Assembly (NCBI GenBank): GCA_964573725.1
Contig: CAZNLJ010000006.1
Location: 62,001-126,000, forward strand
From: UBA6168 sp964573725
GTDB lineage: Bacteria > Bacteroidota > Bacteroidia > Chitinophagales > Saprospiraceae
Length of the DNA: 64,000 nt
Reading direction: 5' to 3'
Position 1 is the first letter of the stretch. The number at the start of each line of letters is the position of its first letter. This document shows positions 45,112 through 54,400 of the stretch, in pieces. Made by a program: the position numbers and the translations under genes. The notes under the pieces were generated by a model. The model was not told the DNA's origin and did not search any database. It was given only the letters and a program-made list of their open reading frames with translations.

Positions 45112-45781
45112 ACAGTTCCAGGACTACGACCTGTTCCGGCCGTCGTTGTTCGATTTCGCCGCCAACCTCCTGGTCGCCTTGTGTTGCGGGCTGGTCATCG
45201 CCCTGGTGTATCGGTTCACCTATCGGGGGACCGGCTATTCCAGGTCCTACCTGACCGCCATCGTCTTGTTGTGCCTGATCACGGCGGTGGTGATCCTGGT
45301 CATCGGCAACAACCTGGCGCGTGCCTTCGGCCTGGTCGGGGCCATGTCCATCATCCGGTTCCGGACGGCGGTACGGGATACCCTCGACATCGTCTACATC
45401 TTTTTTTCGCTGGCCATCGGTATGGCGGCCGGGGTGGGGCTCAACGCCGTGGCCGTCTTGGCCACGCTGGGAATCAGTCTGGTCATCCTCCTGCTGGAAG
45501 CCGTCGGATTCAGCAGCCCTTCCCGCATCCGGCACCTGTTGCAGGTCAGCTACGACGGATTGCCGGCTACCGAGGAAACCATCAGCCGGCTCCTGCAGGC
45601 GTATGCCCGCCGCCGCCAGTTGGTGAACCTGCGCAAGCTGGAAGGGCGGGATTCCGTAGAGGCGTTCTACCATTTGTCCATGCGGCGTGCGAACAGCCAG
45701 GAAGCGCTGGTCCGTGCCTTGCGCACCCTGCCGGGGGTGACCCTGGTCAACCTGTTCCATGAGCCGGAGGGCAATACCTGA
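45104..45781 (+). CDS. DUF4956 membrane protein
   Basis: A 225-aa inner-membrane protein. Hydrophobic helices lie at about 17-38, 48-66, 97-112 and 115-136, followed by a cytoplasmic ferredoxin-like tail (RRANSQEALVRALRTLPGV). The region FGLVGAMSIIRFRTAVRDTLD, rich in conserved Arg and Asp, is the mark of the family. The ATG at 45104 overlaps the VTC stop (45111), so the two are coupled. DUF4956 is thought to be the membrane partner of VTC, possibly moving the polymer or its precursor. Confidence 0.9.
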   Translation: MFEQFQDYDLFRPSLFDFAANLLVALCCGLVIALVYRFTYRGTGYSRSYLTAIVLLCLITAVVILVIGNNLARAFGLVGAMSIIRFRTAVRDTLDIVYIFFSLAIGMAAGVGLNAVAVLATLGISLVILLLEAVGFSSPSRIRHLLQVSYDGLPATEETISRLLQAYARRRQLVNLRKLEGRDSVEAFYHLSMRRANSQEALVRALRTLPGVTLVNLFHEPEGNT

Positions 45782-46617
45782 AGCCTCCCGGAGGAAAGGA
45801 AGTCCGTTTCGTCGGTCCCGCAAGCCGACGGGCCGTGCCCTATCCGGACATGGCTATCGGATACCCCGGACGGCCCCGTTACAACGTATCATCTTTCGCA
45901 CCTCAAGAACCAAATCGAATATTTCGATGGCCTAGTTCGCAGGATTGTATAAAAACGTAAGCTACGCATAACCAAAGGGTCTTTACGGCGCTTCCCGCCT
46001 TTTGGACAGGACGTCCGGCGGTGCGCTTGGGCGCGCCGCCGGACTTCCGAAAAATTTCTTGGGCGCGGGGCGTATCACATCGGCGGGTTCAATCATGAAC
46101 AAGACAGTTGAAACCCATCTTTCGCACCTCAAGAACCAAATCGAATATTTCGATGGCCTGGTTCGCAGGATTGAATAAGAACGTAAGCTACGCATAACCA
46201 AAGGGTCTTTACGGCGCTTCCCGCCTTTTGGACAGGAAGTCCGGCGGTGCGCTTGGGCGCGCCGCCGGCCTTTCGAAAAATTTCTTGGGTGCGGGGCGTA
46301 GCTCCGTGCCCTTTTTGGTGCGGGGCGTAGCACATCGGCGGGTTTGATGACTAAATGCTACAGAAAATCAATGTCTTGTAATCATTATTTTGTAGGGTTG
46401 AGGTGCGTAAGACAAGTTGAAAATCAGGTTGTACCAATTACTGATTTCGTAGGGTCGAGGTGTGGAACATACGTTGTAAGTGGTCGAGTTTCGCCGGTAT
46501 GGCTTTGTTCGGGAGAATAGTCATACTTTCGAAATCGGACGTCTGCCGGTATCGACCGGGGGAGCATGAAACCGGACAATCCGAATTCTTCCGTAACCAT
46601 CAAATCCTTGTAATACG
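45782..46617. other. Repeat-bearing intergenic region
   Basis: 836 bp after the VTC operon. It holds two 226-bp tandem repeats (45890-46345), then an AT-richer stretch (46350-46460) in which TAGGGTTGAGGTG (46393) recurs as TAGGGTCGAGGTG 57 bp later (46450). Open frames inside the repeats (for example 45983-46333, minus) look like by-products. No RNA gene was recognised. Confidence 0.6.
45890..46345. repeat. Two tandem 226-bp repeats with internal hairpin
   Basis: Copy 1 is 45890-46115, copy 2 46116-46345; both open with CATCTTTCGCACCTCAAG. The copies are over 90% identical by eye across most of their length. Each contains a GC-rich hairpin (in copy 1, 46013-46026 with 46031-46044, loop TTGG). 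Copy 2 has an extra 29-bp internal duplication in the GCGGGGCGTAG segment. They could be a non-autonomous mobile element or REP-like sequence; no terminal repeats or target duplications were proven. Confidence 0.8.
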
Positions 46618-48180
46618 ATGAAAAAATTGATTCCGATTTGGATAATCCTGTGCCTGGTGGCTCCGGTATTTGCCCAGGGGCCATCGCCTGTCCTCTCGAA
46701 CGTGCAGTTAACGCTGGACGGGACGACCCTGGTCATCCAATATGACCTGTCGCATCCGCAGGGTGTACCGGTGGAGGTGCTCCTTCAGGCGGGGGCGCTG
46801 GGAACAGGTCAGTTCGACCTGCCAACCGGGACGGCCACCGGTGCCATCGGACCGGACATACAGCCGGGAACCGGGAAAACGATTACCTGGGAGGTGGGGC
46901 CTTGGTTGACGGACCCCGGTATCGCCGGTATGGCGGTTCGGTTGGTTGCGGAAGATCCCGACCCGGTGGATATCCAGGCCATTGTGGACGGTGTCGACAG
47001 CAACCGGATCCGCAGCGACCTGGCGCTGTTGGAAGGTATCCGGCACCGCATCGCCGACCCCGTCCACCTCACGGAGGTACAGACCCTGCTGGTGGACAGC
47101 CTTGCCGCCTGGGGTTGGGCGGTCGTCGAGCAGCAGTTCCCCTACGGTTCCTACACCGGGCGCAACATCCTGGCACAGCGGACGGGGACCGTCTCCCCGG
47201 ATACGGCCTATATGGTCGGTGCCCATTACGACGGGGTAGCCGGTACACCCGGTGCCGACGACAATGCCTCCGGGGTGGCCGGGTGCCTGGAAGTGATGCG
47301 GGTGTTGGCACCCTATCATTTCCGGACCACCCTCCGGATGGCGGCATTCGACCTGGAGGAAACCGGCCTGGTCGGCAGCGGCCGGTACGTCCAGGAGGCG
47401 ATTCCCGATGGGGAGACCGTCGCCGGCCTGTTCAACCTGGAGATGATCGGATACTACTCGGAGACGCCGAATTCCCAGACGCTGCCGGCCGGATTCGAGT
47501 TGTTATATCCAGGTTTCTATAACGAACTGACGGCGGAAGGATTCAAGGGGGATTTCATCACTAATGTCGGGGAAGCGGTGCATTCCGTCAGTCTGATGAA
47601 TCAGTTTGCCGAGGCGGCGGCGGTGTATGTGCCCGGTTTGAAGGTCAAATCCTTGGTGGCACCCGTAGCCTGGCAAACCCTGACGCCGGATTTGGCGCGG
47701 AGCGACCATGCGCCTTTTTGGGTTGCCGGGATTCCGGCGGTGATGCTCACGGACGGTTCGGAATTCCGTAACCCGAACTACCATACCCCCAATGATACCC
47801 TGGGGAGTCTGAATCTTACCTTCCTTTCATCCGTGGTCAAGGCAACGGTGGCGGCTTTGGTGCAGTTGGCGGAAATCCGGCTGGCGGATACCTGGGAAGG
47901 CACCCTCACCTGGCCGGTGTCGGTCCGGGATATATCGGCACCCTGTCGGTTGGTGGTTGCGCCCAATCCGGCTGTGTCCGTGTTGTACCTGCAATGGCCG
48001 GACTGCCTGGCGGCGGAAGCACAGGATTTGACCCTGACGGACATGCAGGGAATAATCCGGCGGCGGCAATCCGTCGTGCCGGACCGTCCGGAAACCCTTG
48101 TCCTGCAGGTGGCGGACCTCCCGAAAGGTTCTTACGTCATCCGGTTGGGCGACGTGCGGGCGGTGATCCTGTTGCAGTAG
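46618..48180 (+). CDS. M28-family zinc peptidase with T9SS type A domain
   Basis: A 520-aa secreted aminopeptidase-like enzyme. The signal peptide MKKLIPIWIILCLVAPVFAQ is followed by a beta-sandwich domain (about 25-110), then the M28 domain. Zinc and catalytic residues are in place: His203 (GAHYDG), Asp214/Asp215 (PGADDNASG), Glu247/Glu248 (DLEETG) and His389 (YHTPND); NLEMIGY has Glu at the position often held by Asp. The C-terminus (VAPNPAVSVLYLQWP to VRAVILLQ) is a type A sorting domain. Probably digests peptides outside the cell. Confidence 0.93.
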   Translation: MKKLIPIWIILCLVAPVFAQGPSPVLSNVQLTLDGTTLVIQYDLSHPQGVPVEVLLQAGALGTGQFDLPTGTATGAIGPDIQPGTGKTITWEVGPWLTDPGIAGMAVRLVAEDPDPVDIQAIVDGVDSNRIRSDLALLEGIRHRIADPVHLTEVQTLLVDSLAAWGWAVVEQQFPYGSYTGRNILAQRTGTVSPDTAYMVGAHYDGVAGTPGADDNASGVAGCLEVMRVLAPYHFRTTLRMAAFDLEETGLVGSGRYVQEAIPDGETVAGLFNLEMIGYYSETPNSQTLPAGFELLYPGFYNELTAEGFKGDFITNVGEAVHSVSLMNQFAEAAAVYVPGLKVKSLVAPVAWQTLTPDLARSDHAPFWVAGIPAVMLTDGSEFRNPNYHTPNDTLGSLNLTFLSSVVKATVAALVQLAEIRLADTWEGTLTWPVSVRDISAPCRLVVAPNPAVSVLYLQWPDCLAAEAQDLTLTDMQGIIRRRQSVVPDRPETLVLQVADLPKGSYVIRLGDVRAVILLQ

Positions 48181-48246
48181 GACCGGCGGATTACGCACAA
48201 GGACGGCGCAGTAATGCCGATGGTGTCTTCCGCCGTTGGAATTGTT

Positions 48247-48254
48247 TACGTTTG
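48247..48254 (+). promoter_or_regulatory. -7 element of the SNF2 gene
   Basis: TACGTTTG, a full TAnnTTTG match, 23 bases before the ATG at 48278. The -33 region has no clear TTTG. Confidence 0.45.
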
Positions 48255-48277
48255 CAAAAAAATAAACACCATCCGGA

Positions 48278-51200
48278 ATGCGGACAGAGCAAGCACAAGG
48301 CCTCGCGACTGGTCAACATACGATCGTATTCGACATTCGGCGGTACCTCACCGGCGGCTGGTATGTGCCGGTCGCCCTGGTTGCGCACCGGGAGGGGTCG
48401 GGTAAACTCGGTTACACCGCCCAGTACGCCACCACGGCGACGATCGGTGCCTACGGATTCACCGAGACCCCCGTCCTCTCCAAGTTGTTCGATATCGTGG
48501 GCCGCCTGACGGAAACCGCCTTGCAGGAGCGCTTCAGTCCGCCCAAACGCGCGCCCAAGCCTTTGCCCGATTTGCTGCAACAACCGGATGTCAAGTCGGT
48601 GGTGGAGAAATATGTCCACCGACAGATGGACCAATTCCTGCGGCTGGCGAAAGAGCACGGATTCGCCATGACCTTCCAGTCGGAGAAGAAGAGTCCCTTG
48701 GAGGATATGCGGGTATGGTTTGCGGAAACGGAAATCCGCCCGCACCTGATTTTCCGCCGGACACCGACCGGTGTCCGGTACCGATTGAATTTCACGACCG
48801 ATTCCGAGCGTTGGCTGGTGCGCTGGAAGCGGGTGCTTCCGCTGACCAACCATCCCGGCTGGCTGTTGGTGGAGGACAAGCTCTACCCCTTGCCGGAATT
48901 GAACGGATACCTGGTGAAGCCATTCCTGCAACAGGATGAGATCATGGTGCCCAACCACCTGGTGCGCAGCTATTTCCAGAAGTTCGTGATGCGGGCGGTC
49001 GAGAAGACGGAAATCGAGGCCGAAGGTTTCGACATCACCACCACCCGTCGGATGGAGGGCTGCGAGCTTTCCCTGGTCCGGCACCTGTTCGACGACCGTT
49101 GGTTGTTGGGGGTCCGCTTCCACTATGCGGGGGCGAGTTTCCAGCAATACGACAGCCGGTTGTTCCGGACGGCCCTCCATATCGGGGAGGAGGAGGAAAT
49201 CCGGATAGCCCAGGTGAAACGGGACCCGGATAAAGAGGAGCGGTACCTCGCTTCCTTGCGGGAAATCGGCCTCCGGCAAGGGGAAGGGCACCTCTGGGAA
49301 TGGGACGGGGAGGATGCGAAGTCCGGGGAAGCGGGCGGGGAGGAGGATGCGGCCCTGTTTGCCGCCATCGGTTGGCTCTCGGACCATCGCGCCGCCCTGG
49401 AGGTAGCGGGATTCCGGCTGGCGGACCTGCAGGTGGGCGAAAGGCAGTACTGCTTGCAGCCGGCTACCCTGGAGCAGTCCCTGCACCAGGAAAACGATTG
49501 GTTCGACCTGCAGGTCACCCTCCGGATCGGGGAGCATGTCCTGCCTTTCGCCGCATTGGTCCCGAATATCCGGGAAGGCAACCGCTTGTACCAACTACCC
49601 GACGGGATGGTCTTTGTGATTCCGTCGGAATGGATGGCCCGGTTCCGGGAGGTGGCCCACCTGGGGGAAGTGGTGGGGGAAGCCATTCGGCTGACCAAGA
49701 GCCAGCGGCCTTTGTTGCCGGCCCTCGGGTTGGATGCCCAAGGCGCGGAGCCGGCGGCGGAGATGCCTTTCACGGTGCCATCCTTGCTGCGTGCCAACCT
49801 GCGCCCGTATCAGCTGGAAGGCGTGAAGTGGCTGGTCCGCCACTACCACGAAAACCTGGGCGCCTGCCTGGCGGATGATATGGGGCTGGGAAAAACCCTG
49901 CAGACCCTGGCGGTGTTGCTCCACGCCCGGGAGCGGCTGCTGGCTGCCGCCCGCCCGAAAAAGCAGGCCCGGCCCGGGCAGCAGGAACTGTTTGACCAGG
50001 AGGACTGCTTCCCCCTGCGTACGCTTATCCTCCTGCCCGCCTCCCTGGTTTTCAATTGGGATCTCGAAATCCGCAAGTTCGCACCCGGACTCACCATCTG
50101 CCGCCATTCCGGTCCCCAACGGACCCGGGACGTCCGGATCCTGTCGCGCTATGACATCGTCCTGTCCACCTATCAGACCGCCCGCCAGGATATGCCGCTG
50201 TTGCGGACCATCGCGTGGGAATACGTCATCCTGGATGAAAGCCAGTACATCAAGAATCCGCAAAGTGCCGTCTTTAAGGCCCTGGGCAGCCTCAATGCGC
50301 GCCATCGGATCAGCCTGAGCGGGACACCCATCGAAAATTCATTGTCCGACCTGTGGGCGCAGATGCAATTCCTCAATCCCGGGATGTTGGGGACTTTCCC
50401 CTATTTCCGGAAGCATTTCATCCTGCCCATCGAGAAAAAGGGAGACGAACAGAAGAAGGCGGCCTTGCGTACCCTGGTGGAGCCTTACCTGCTGCGCCGG
50501 ACCAAGGAGGAAGTCGCACCGGACCTGCCGCCGCTGAGCCAGCAGGTTTTCTATGTCGAGATGAGTCCCACCCAGGCCAGCCTGTACGAGCGGGAGAAAT
50601 CCGCCGTCCGCAACCAACTCCTGCAACTCGGCGACCCTGCCCTGCCGGGCAACCGCCTCGCCGTGCTGGCCGCCCTGACCCGGCTGCGGCAGTTGTGCAA
50701 CCACCCGGCTTTGATCGATGTACCGGATACCGGTTCCGCCGGATTCGCTCCGGTAGATCCATCGGAGGAAACCGTGGAGAGCGCCAAATTCACGGATGTG
50801 CTGGAATATTGGGACAAGGTTCGGAAATCAGGGCATAAAGTATTGATATTTAGCTTTTTTGAAAAATTTCTCCAATTGTTCCGGTCGCATTTCGACCGGG
50901 AAGGGCTACCGTATGCCTGGCTGACCGGCTCCGTGGGCGCCGCCGACCGGGAGCGGGCGGTGGCCTCCTTTTCCGAGGATCCCCGCATCCAGGCCTTTTT
51001 TATCACGACCAAAGCCGGCGGTACCGGTCTGAACCTGACCGCTGCCGATTATGTGTTCCTGCTCGACCCCTGGTGGAATCCTTTCGTGGAAAACCAAGCC
51101 ATTGCCCGCGCACATCGCCTGGGCCGGACGGAGAAAGTGGTTGCCGTCCGGTTCATCGCCCGGGATACGGTCGAGGAGAAAATCCTCCGCCTGCAGGAAC

Positions 51201-51286
51201 GGAAATCCCAGCTCGCCGCGGAATTCCTTTCCGCTCCCGAAGACCTTTTCCTCTCCCGCGACAACCTGGAGGAACTCCTCCGCTGA
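48278..51286 (+). CDS. SNF2-family DEAD/DEAH-box helicase
   Basis: A 1002-aa DNA-dependent ATPase/translocase. The N-terminal 500 residues are specific to the bacterial RapA/HepA-like SNF2 group and contain no clear zinc finger. The motor has motif I DDMGLGKTLQT (Lys539), motif II DESQ (Asp653, Glu654), motif III LSGTPIENSLSDLWAQ, and C-terminal motifs TTKAGGTGLNLTAADYVFLLD and QAIARAHRLGR. It probably remodels protein-DNA or stalled transcription complexes. It is a single gene with its own promoter. Confidence 0.95.
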   Translation: MRTEQAQGLATGQHTIVFDIRRYLTGGWYVPVALVAHREGSGKLGYTAQYATTATIGAYGFTETPVLSKLFDIVGRLTETALQERFSPPKRAPKPLPDLLQQPDVKSVVEKYVHRQMDQFLRLAKEHGFAMTFQSEKKSPLEDMRVWFAETEIRPHLIFRRTPTGVRYRLNFTTDSERWLVRWKRVLPLTNHPGWLLVEDKLYPLPELNGYLVKPFLQQDEIMVPNHLVRSYFQKFVMRAVEKTEIEAEGFDITTTRRMEGCELSLVRHLFDDRWLLGVRFHYAGASFQQYDSRLFRTALHIGEEEEIRIAQVKRDPDKEERYLASLREIGLRQGEGHLWEWDGEDAKSGEAGGEEDAALFAAIGWLSDHRAALEVAGFRLADLQVGERQYCLQPATLEQSLHQENDWFDLQVTLRIGEHVLPFAALVPNIREGNRLYQLPDGMVFVIPSEWMARFREVAHLGEVVGEAIRLTKSQRPLLPALGLDAQGAEPAAEMPFTVPSLLRANLRPYQLEGVKWLVRHYHENLGACLADDMGLGKTLQTLAVLLHARERLLAAARPKKQARPGQQELFDQEDCFPLRTLILLPASLVFNWDLEIRKFAPGLTICRHSGPQRTRDVRILSRYDIVLSTYQTARQDMPLLRTIAWEYVILDESQYIKNPQSAVFKALGSLNARHRISLSGTPIENSLSDLWAQMQFLNPGMLGTFPYFRKHFILPIEKKGDEQKKAALRTLVEPYLLRRTKEEVAPDLPPLSQQVFYVEMSPTQASLYEREKSAVRNQLLQLGDPALPGNRLAVLAALTRLRQLCNHPALIDVPDTGSAGFAPVDPSEETVESAKFTDVLEYWDKVRKSGHKVLIFSFFEKFLQLFRSHFDREGLPYAWLTGSVGAADRERAVASFSEDPRIQAFFITTKAGGTGLNLTAADYVFLLDPWWNPFVENQAIARAHRLGRTEKVVAVRFIARDTVEEKILRLQERKSQLAAEFLSAPEDLFLSRDNLEELLR

Positions 51287-51477
51287 GCCGATGCCATCCC
51301 TTCGCGGCACGCCGCTCCCTTTTCCTTCCCGCCGCCGACACAAACTGGCACGAATTTTCGTATTACAAAAAATAACAATTTAAAATTATTTCCATTTGAC
51401 TCCGATGATGCCCGGCCGGCCGATGTTGCCGTCCGGACTGACATCCGCATGCCATCTTGAACCGACACCCAATTCAA

Positions 51478-54400
51478 ATGACGCAAACAGCCGTTTTCTC
51501 TCTCTCCCGTACATGGCTCATCGGTGCATTCCTGTGGCTTTTCTTTTTTTTGCCTTCCGCCACTTGGGCGGAGGGATCCAGGGATTTCCAGACCCGGCCC
51601 GGTTACCGTTTGTTCCTGGACGCCCGTGACCCGCAGCAGTTCAAGGTGTTTGCGGCCGCAGGGGAATACATCCACGTCGGCGCCAGCCACGTCGGTTTGG
51701 CAGGGGGCTATATCATGGTATACCGACCGGACGGCAGCCTAGCCGCCACCTTTGACGATGCGGACGGCGGGCTGGCGGTCATCTACGACCAGGTGGCGGA
51801 AGCGGCCGGCCCGACGGGCGGCGGCAGCCTGAACGGGGACGGATACCTGCCCGGAACGGTGTCGGTAGCTGCCGGTGAGACGGGTATCTGGACGGTAAGG
51901 TTCGGTTATCCGGTATACCAGATGGCCAACTTCGGCAACCTACCCAACAACGCCCCCTGGAGCCGTGCCGTGGACCAGCCCCTCACCGCCACCGCCATCC
52001 TGGCCTGGGATGTGACGGTCGCCGCCGGTGCGCCGGCCAATGAGGGCGGCTTGGTCCGGGAAGGCAGGTTGTACACCAACGAATTCCTGGCCATCATCAG
52101 CCAGAACGGTTATTCCACTTCCCCGGATTTTTACCTGCTGGCCGCCGGGGGCTACCTCTTCCATGCGGAAATATTGCATGCGGACCCTTACCGGTTCCCG
52201 CTCAGCGCTTCGGCGAAAGGTCTGATGTCCGCGGGCGGGGGCACCACCTACCGCTCGATGAACCGGTCGGATGTCATTCGCTCGGCCGACCCGGCCGGCT
52301 GGCAGCCCGGCAGCCATTTCCAGTATGAGCCGCAGGCGGCCGACCTTCCGGCCCTGGGCATCCGCAACCACAAGCTCTTCTTCAATCCGCCCGACACCCT
52401 GATGCCGGAAACGGCCCAGGTCACGGATATTTTCCGAAATCATACCCACGAAACCTGGCTCTTCACCCTGCCTTCGCCCTTGGAACCGGTGGTGGACGGT
52501 TTCGGCATCACCGGCAACCAGCCCAACGGGGACCCCTGTGTGCCGAACGCCTTGTCCTACGGCCAAGGCGCAACCATCCACCTGTCCTCCTCCGTGTCCG
52601 GCACCCTTACCCTTTCCCTCGACCTGGACGGCAACGGCAGTTTTGCCGATTCGGTGGACCGGACCATCGAGCAGTGGGTGGAACCCGGGGCCAATCAGGT
52701 AGCATGGGACGGTATGGACGGCTTCGGACAAGCCTTGCCCCCCGGCGACGACCTGCAGGTGCTCTTCAAGGCCGACCTGCGCAACGGGGAAACCCACCTG
52801 TTGCTCTCGGATGTGGAAAACAACGGCGGCGGTGTCGTGCTCAAACTGGAAAGTGATGTCAAGTCCGCCTGGTTCGACCAGTTCTTCTTCGACCATACCC
52901 TCGTAGCCGGGCCTGCCAGCGGAAACGGGACCGCCGGCGCCGCCCAGCCCACCAACCAGCCATTTCTCTATGAAAATAATTTCGGAAACAACAAGGTGCT
53001 GGACTATTGGTCCTACGCCTATTATCCCGGCATCGCCTTCGGTTTCCTCCACTTCGACATCCTGACCGATTGTTCCACCCTCCTGACGGCGGATACCGAC
53101 CAGGACGGCGTCCGCGACCACCTGGACATAGACGATGACAACGACGGTATCACCGACCGGGCGGAATGTTGCCAGCCGGCCGGTTTCGATTGCCTGCCCG
53201 GCGGCCTGGATCCCGGCGCGGATGCGGACACGGACGGTGTGCCCAATTACCTGGATGCCGACGATCCCGCGGTGGCTAACAATTGTGCAGACCTGGACAA
53301 CGACGGTCGTTGCGACCTGGTCCCGGCGGTCTATGACCTCGACGGCGACCAAATCCCCAACTTCCTGGATCTCGACAGCGACGGGGACGGCTTGTCCGAC
53401 CTTCTCGAAAGCGGCCACCAGCAACCGGACGCCGACAACGACGGCATGCTGGACGGTACTCCGGCGGATTACGGCACCAACGGCCTCTTCCTGGCTCTTT
53501 CCACCGACCCCGACGACCCCGCCGCCTCCATCAACTACACCCTGGCTAACGGGGACAACGACCCGATGCCGGATTTCCTCGACATCGACCGGGACAACGA
53601 CGGCATTCCGGATGCCCTGGAATGTGAGCTGCCGCCTTCTTGTACCGATACCGACACCGATGGCATCCCCGACCTGGACGACCTGGACAGCGACGGGGAC
53701 GGACTGGCCGACGCCCTGGAATGTCCGGGCGGCACCGCCTGCCCGGATTCCGACGGCGACGGCATTCCGGATTGGCGGGACTATACCTGCCATGCCGGCA
53801 CCCCGGTCGCCCTGTTGCTGCCCGGCACCCCGGATACCTTGCTGTGCGCGGGACAGGCACTGACCTTGTCCGCATCGGGCAGCCAGTCTTTGCCGGATTC
53901 CGTCACCTACACCTGGACGGGTCCCGGCGGATTTTCCTTCACATCGCAGACTTTGGCCACAGGGCCTTTCCCGACGGATACCCTGACGGCGGATCCGTCC
54001 GCTTCCGGCACCTACACCCTGTCGGTCCTGACCCGGTACGGTTGCCCTTCCGTCCCGCTTTCCGTCGAGGTACAGGTACCGGCCGCCTTGCCGGCTCCGG
54101 TACTGACGGCCAACGACAGCACGCCCTGTCCCGGCAGCCAGGTGGTGCTGGGGGCGATGTCCGCGGGCGACCAGGTGACCCAGTACCTGTGGTTTGTCGA
54201 CGGACAACCGATCTATACGACGGATACGTCCGTGCTGGTGTTGTCCAACCCGGCACCGGGCCAATCCGGTACCTACACGGTACAGACCTCCGACGGGGTC
54301 TGTGTCTCCGACTTGTCGGACGGCCTGGTCCTGCAGGTGACGGACATCGGCATCCAGTCGCCCGCGCTGACCCTTTCGGACGATGCCCTGTGCGAGGGGG

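Noticed and set aside
45983..46333. 116-codon frame in the 226-bp repeats
   Set aside because: Its sequence only follows the repeat, has no known transposase motif, and repeats itself within the frame.
45890..46345. CRISPR array
   Set aside because: Only two copies, each 226 bp, directly abutting with no spacers.
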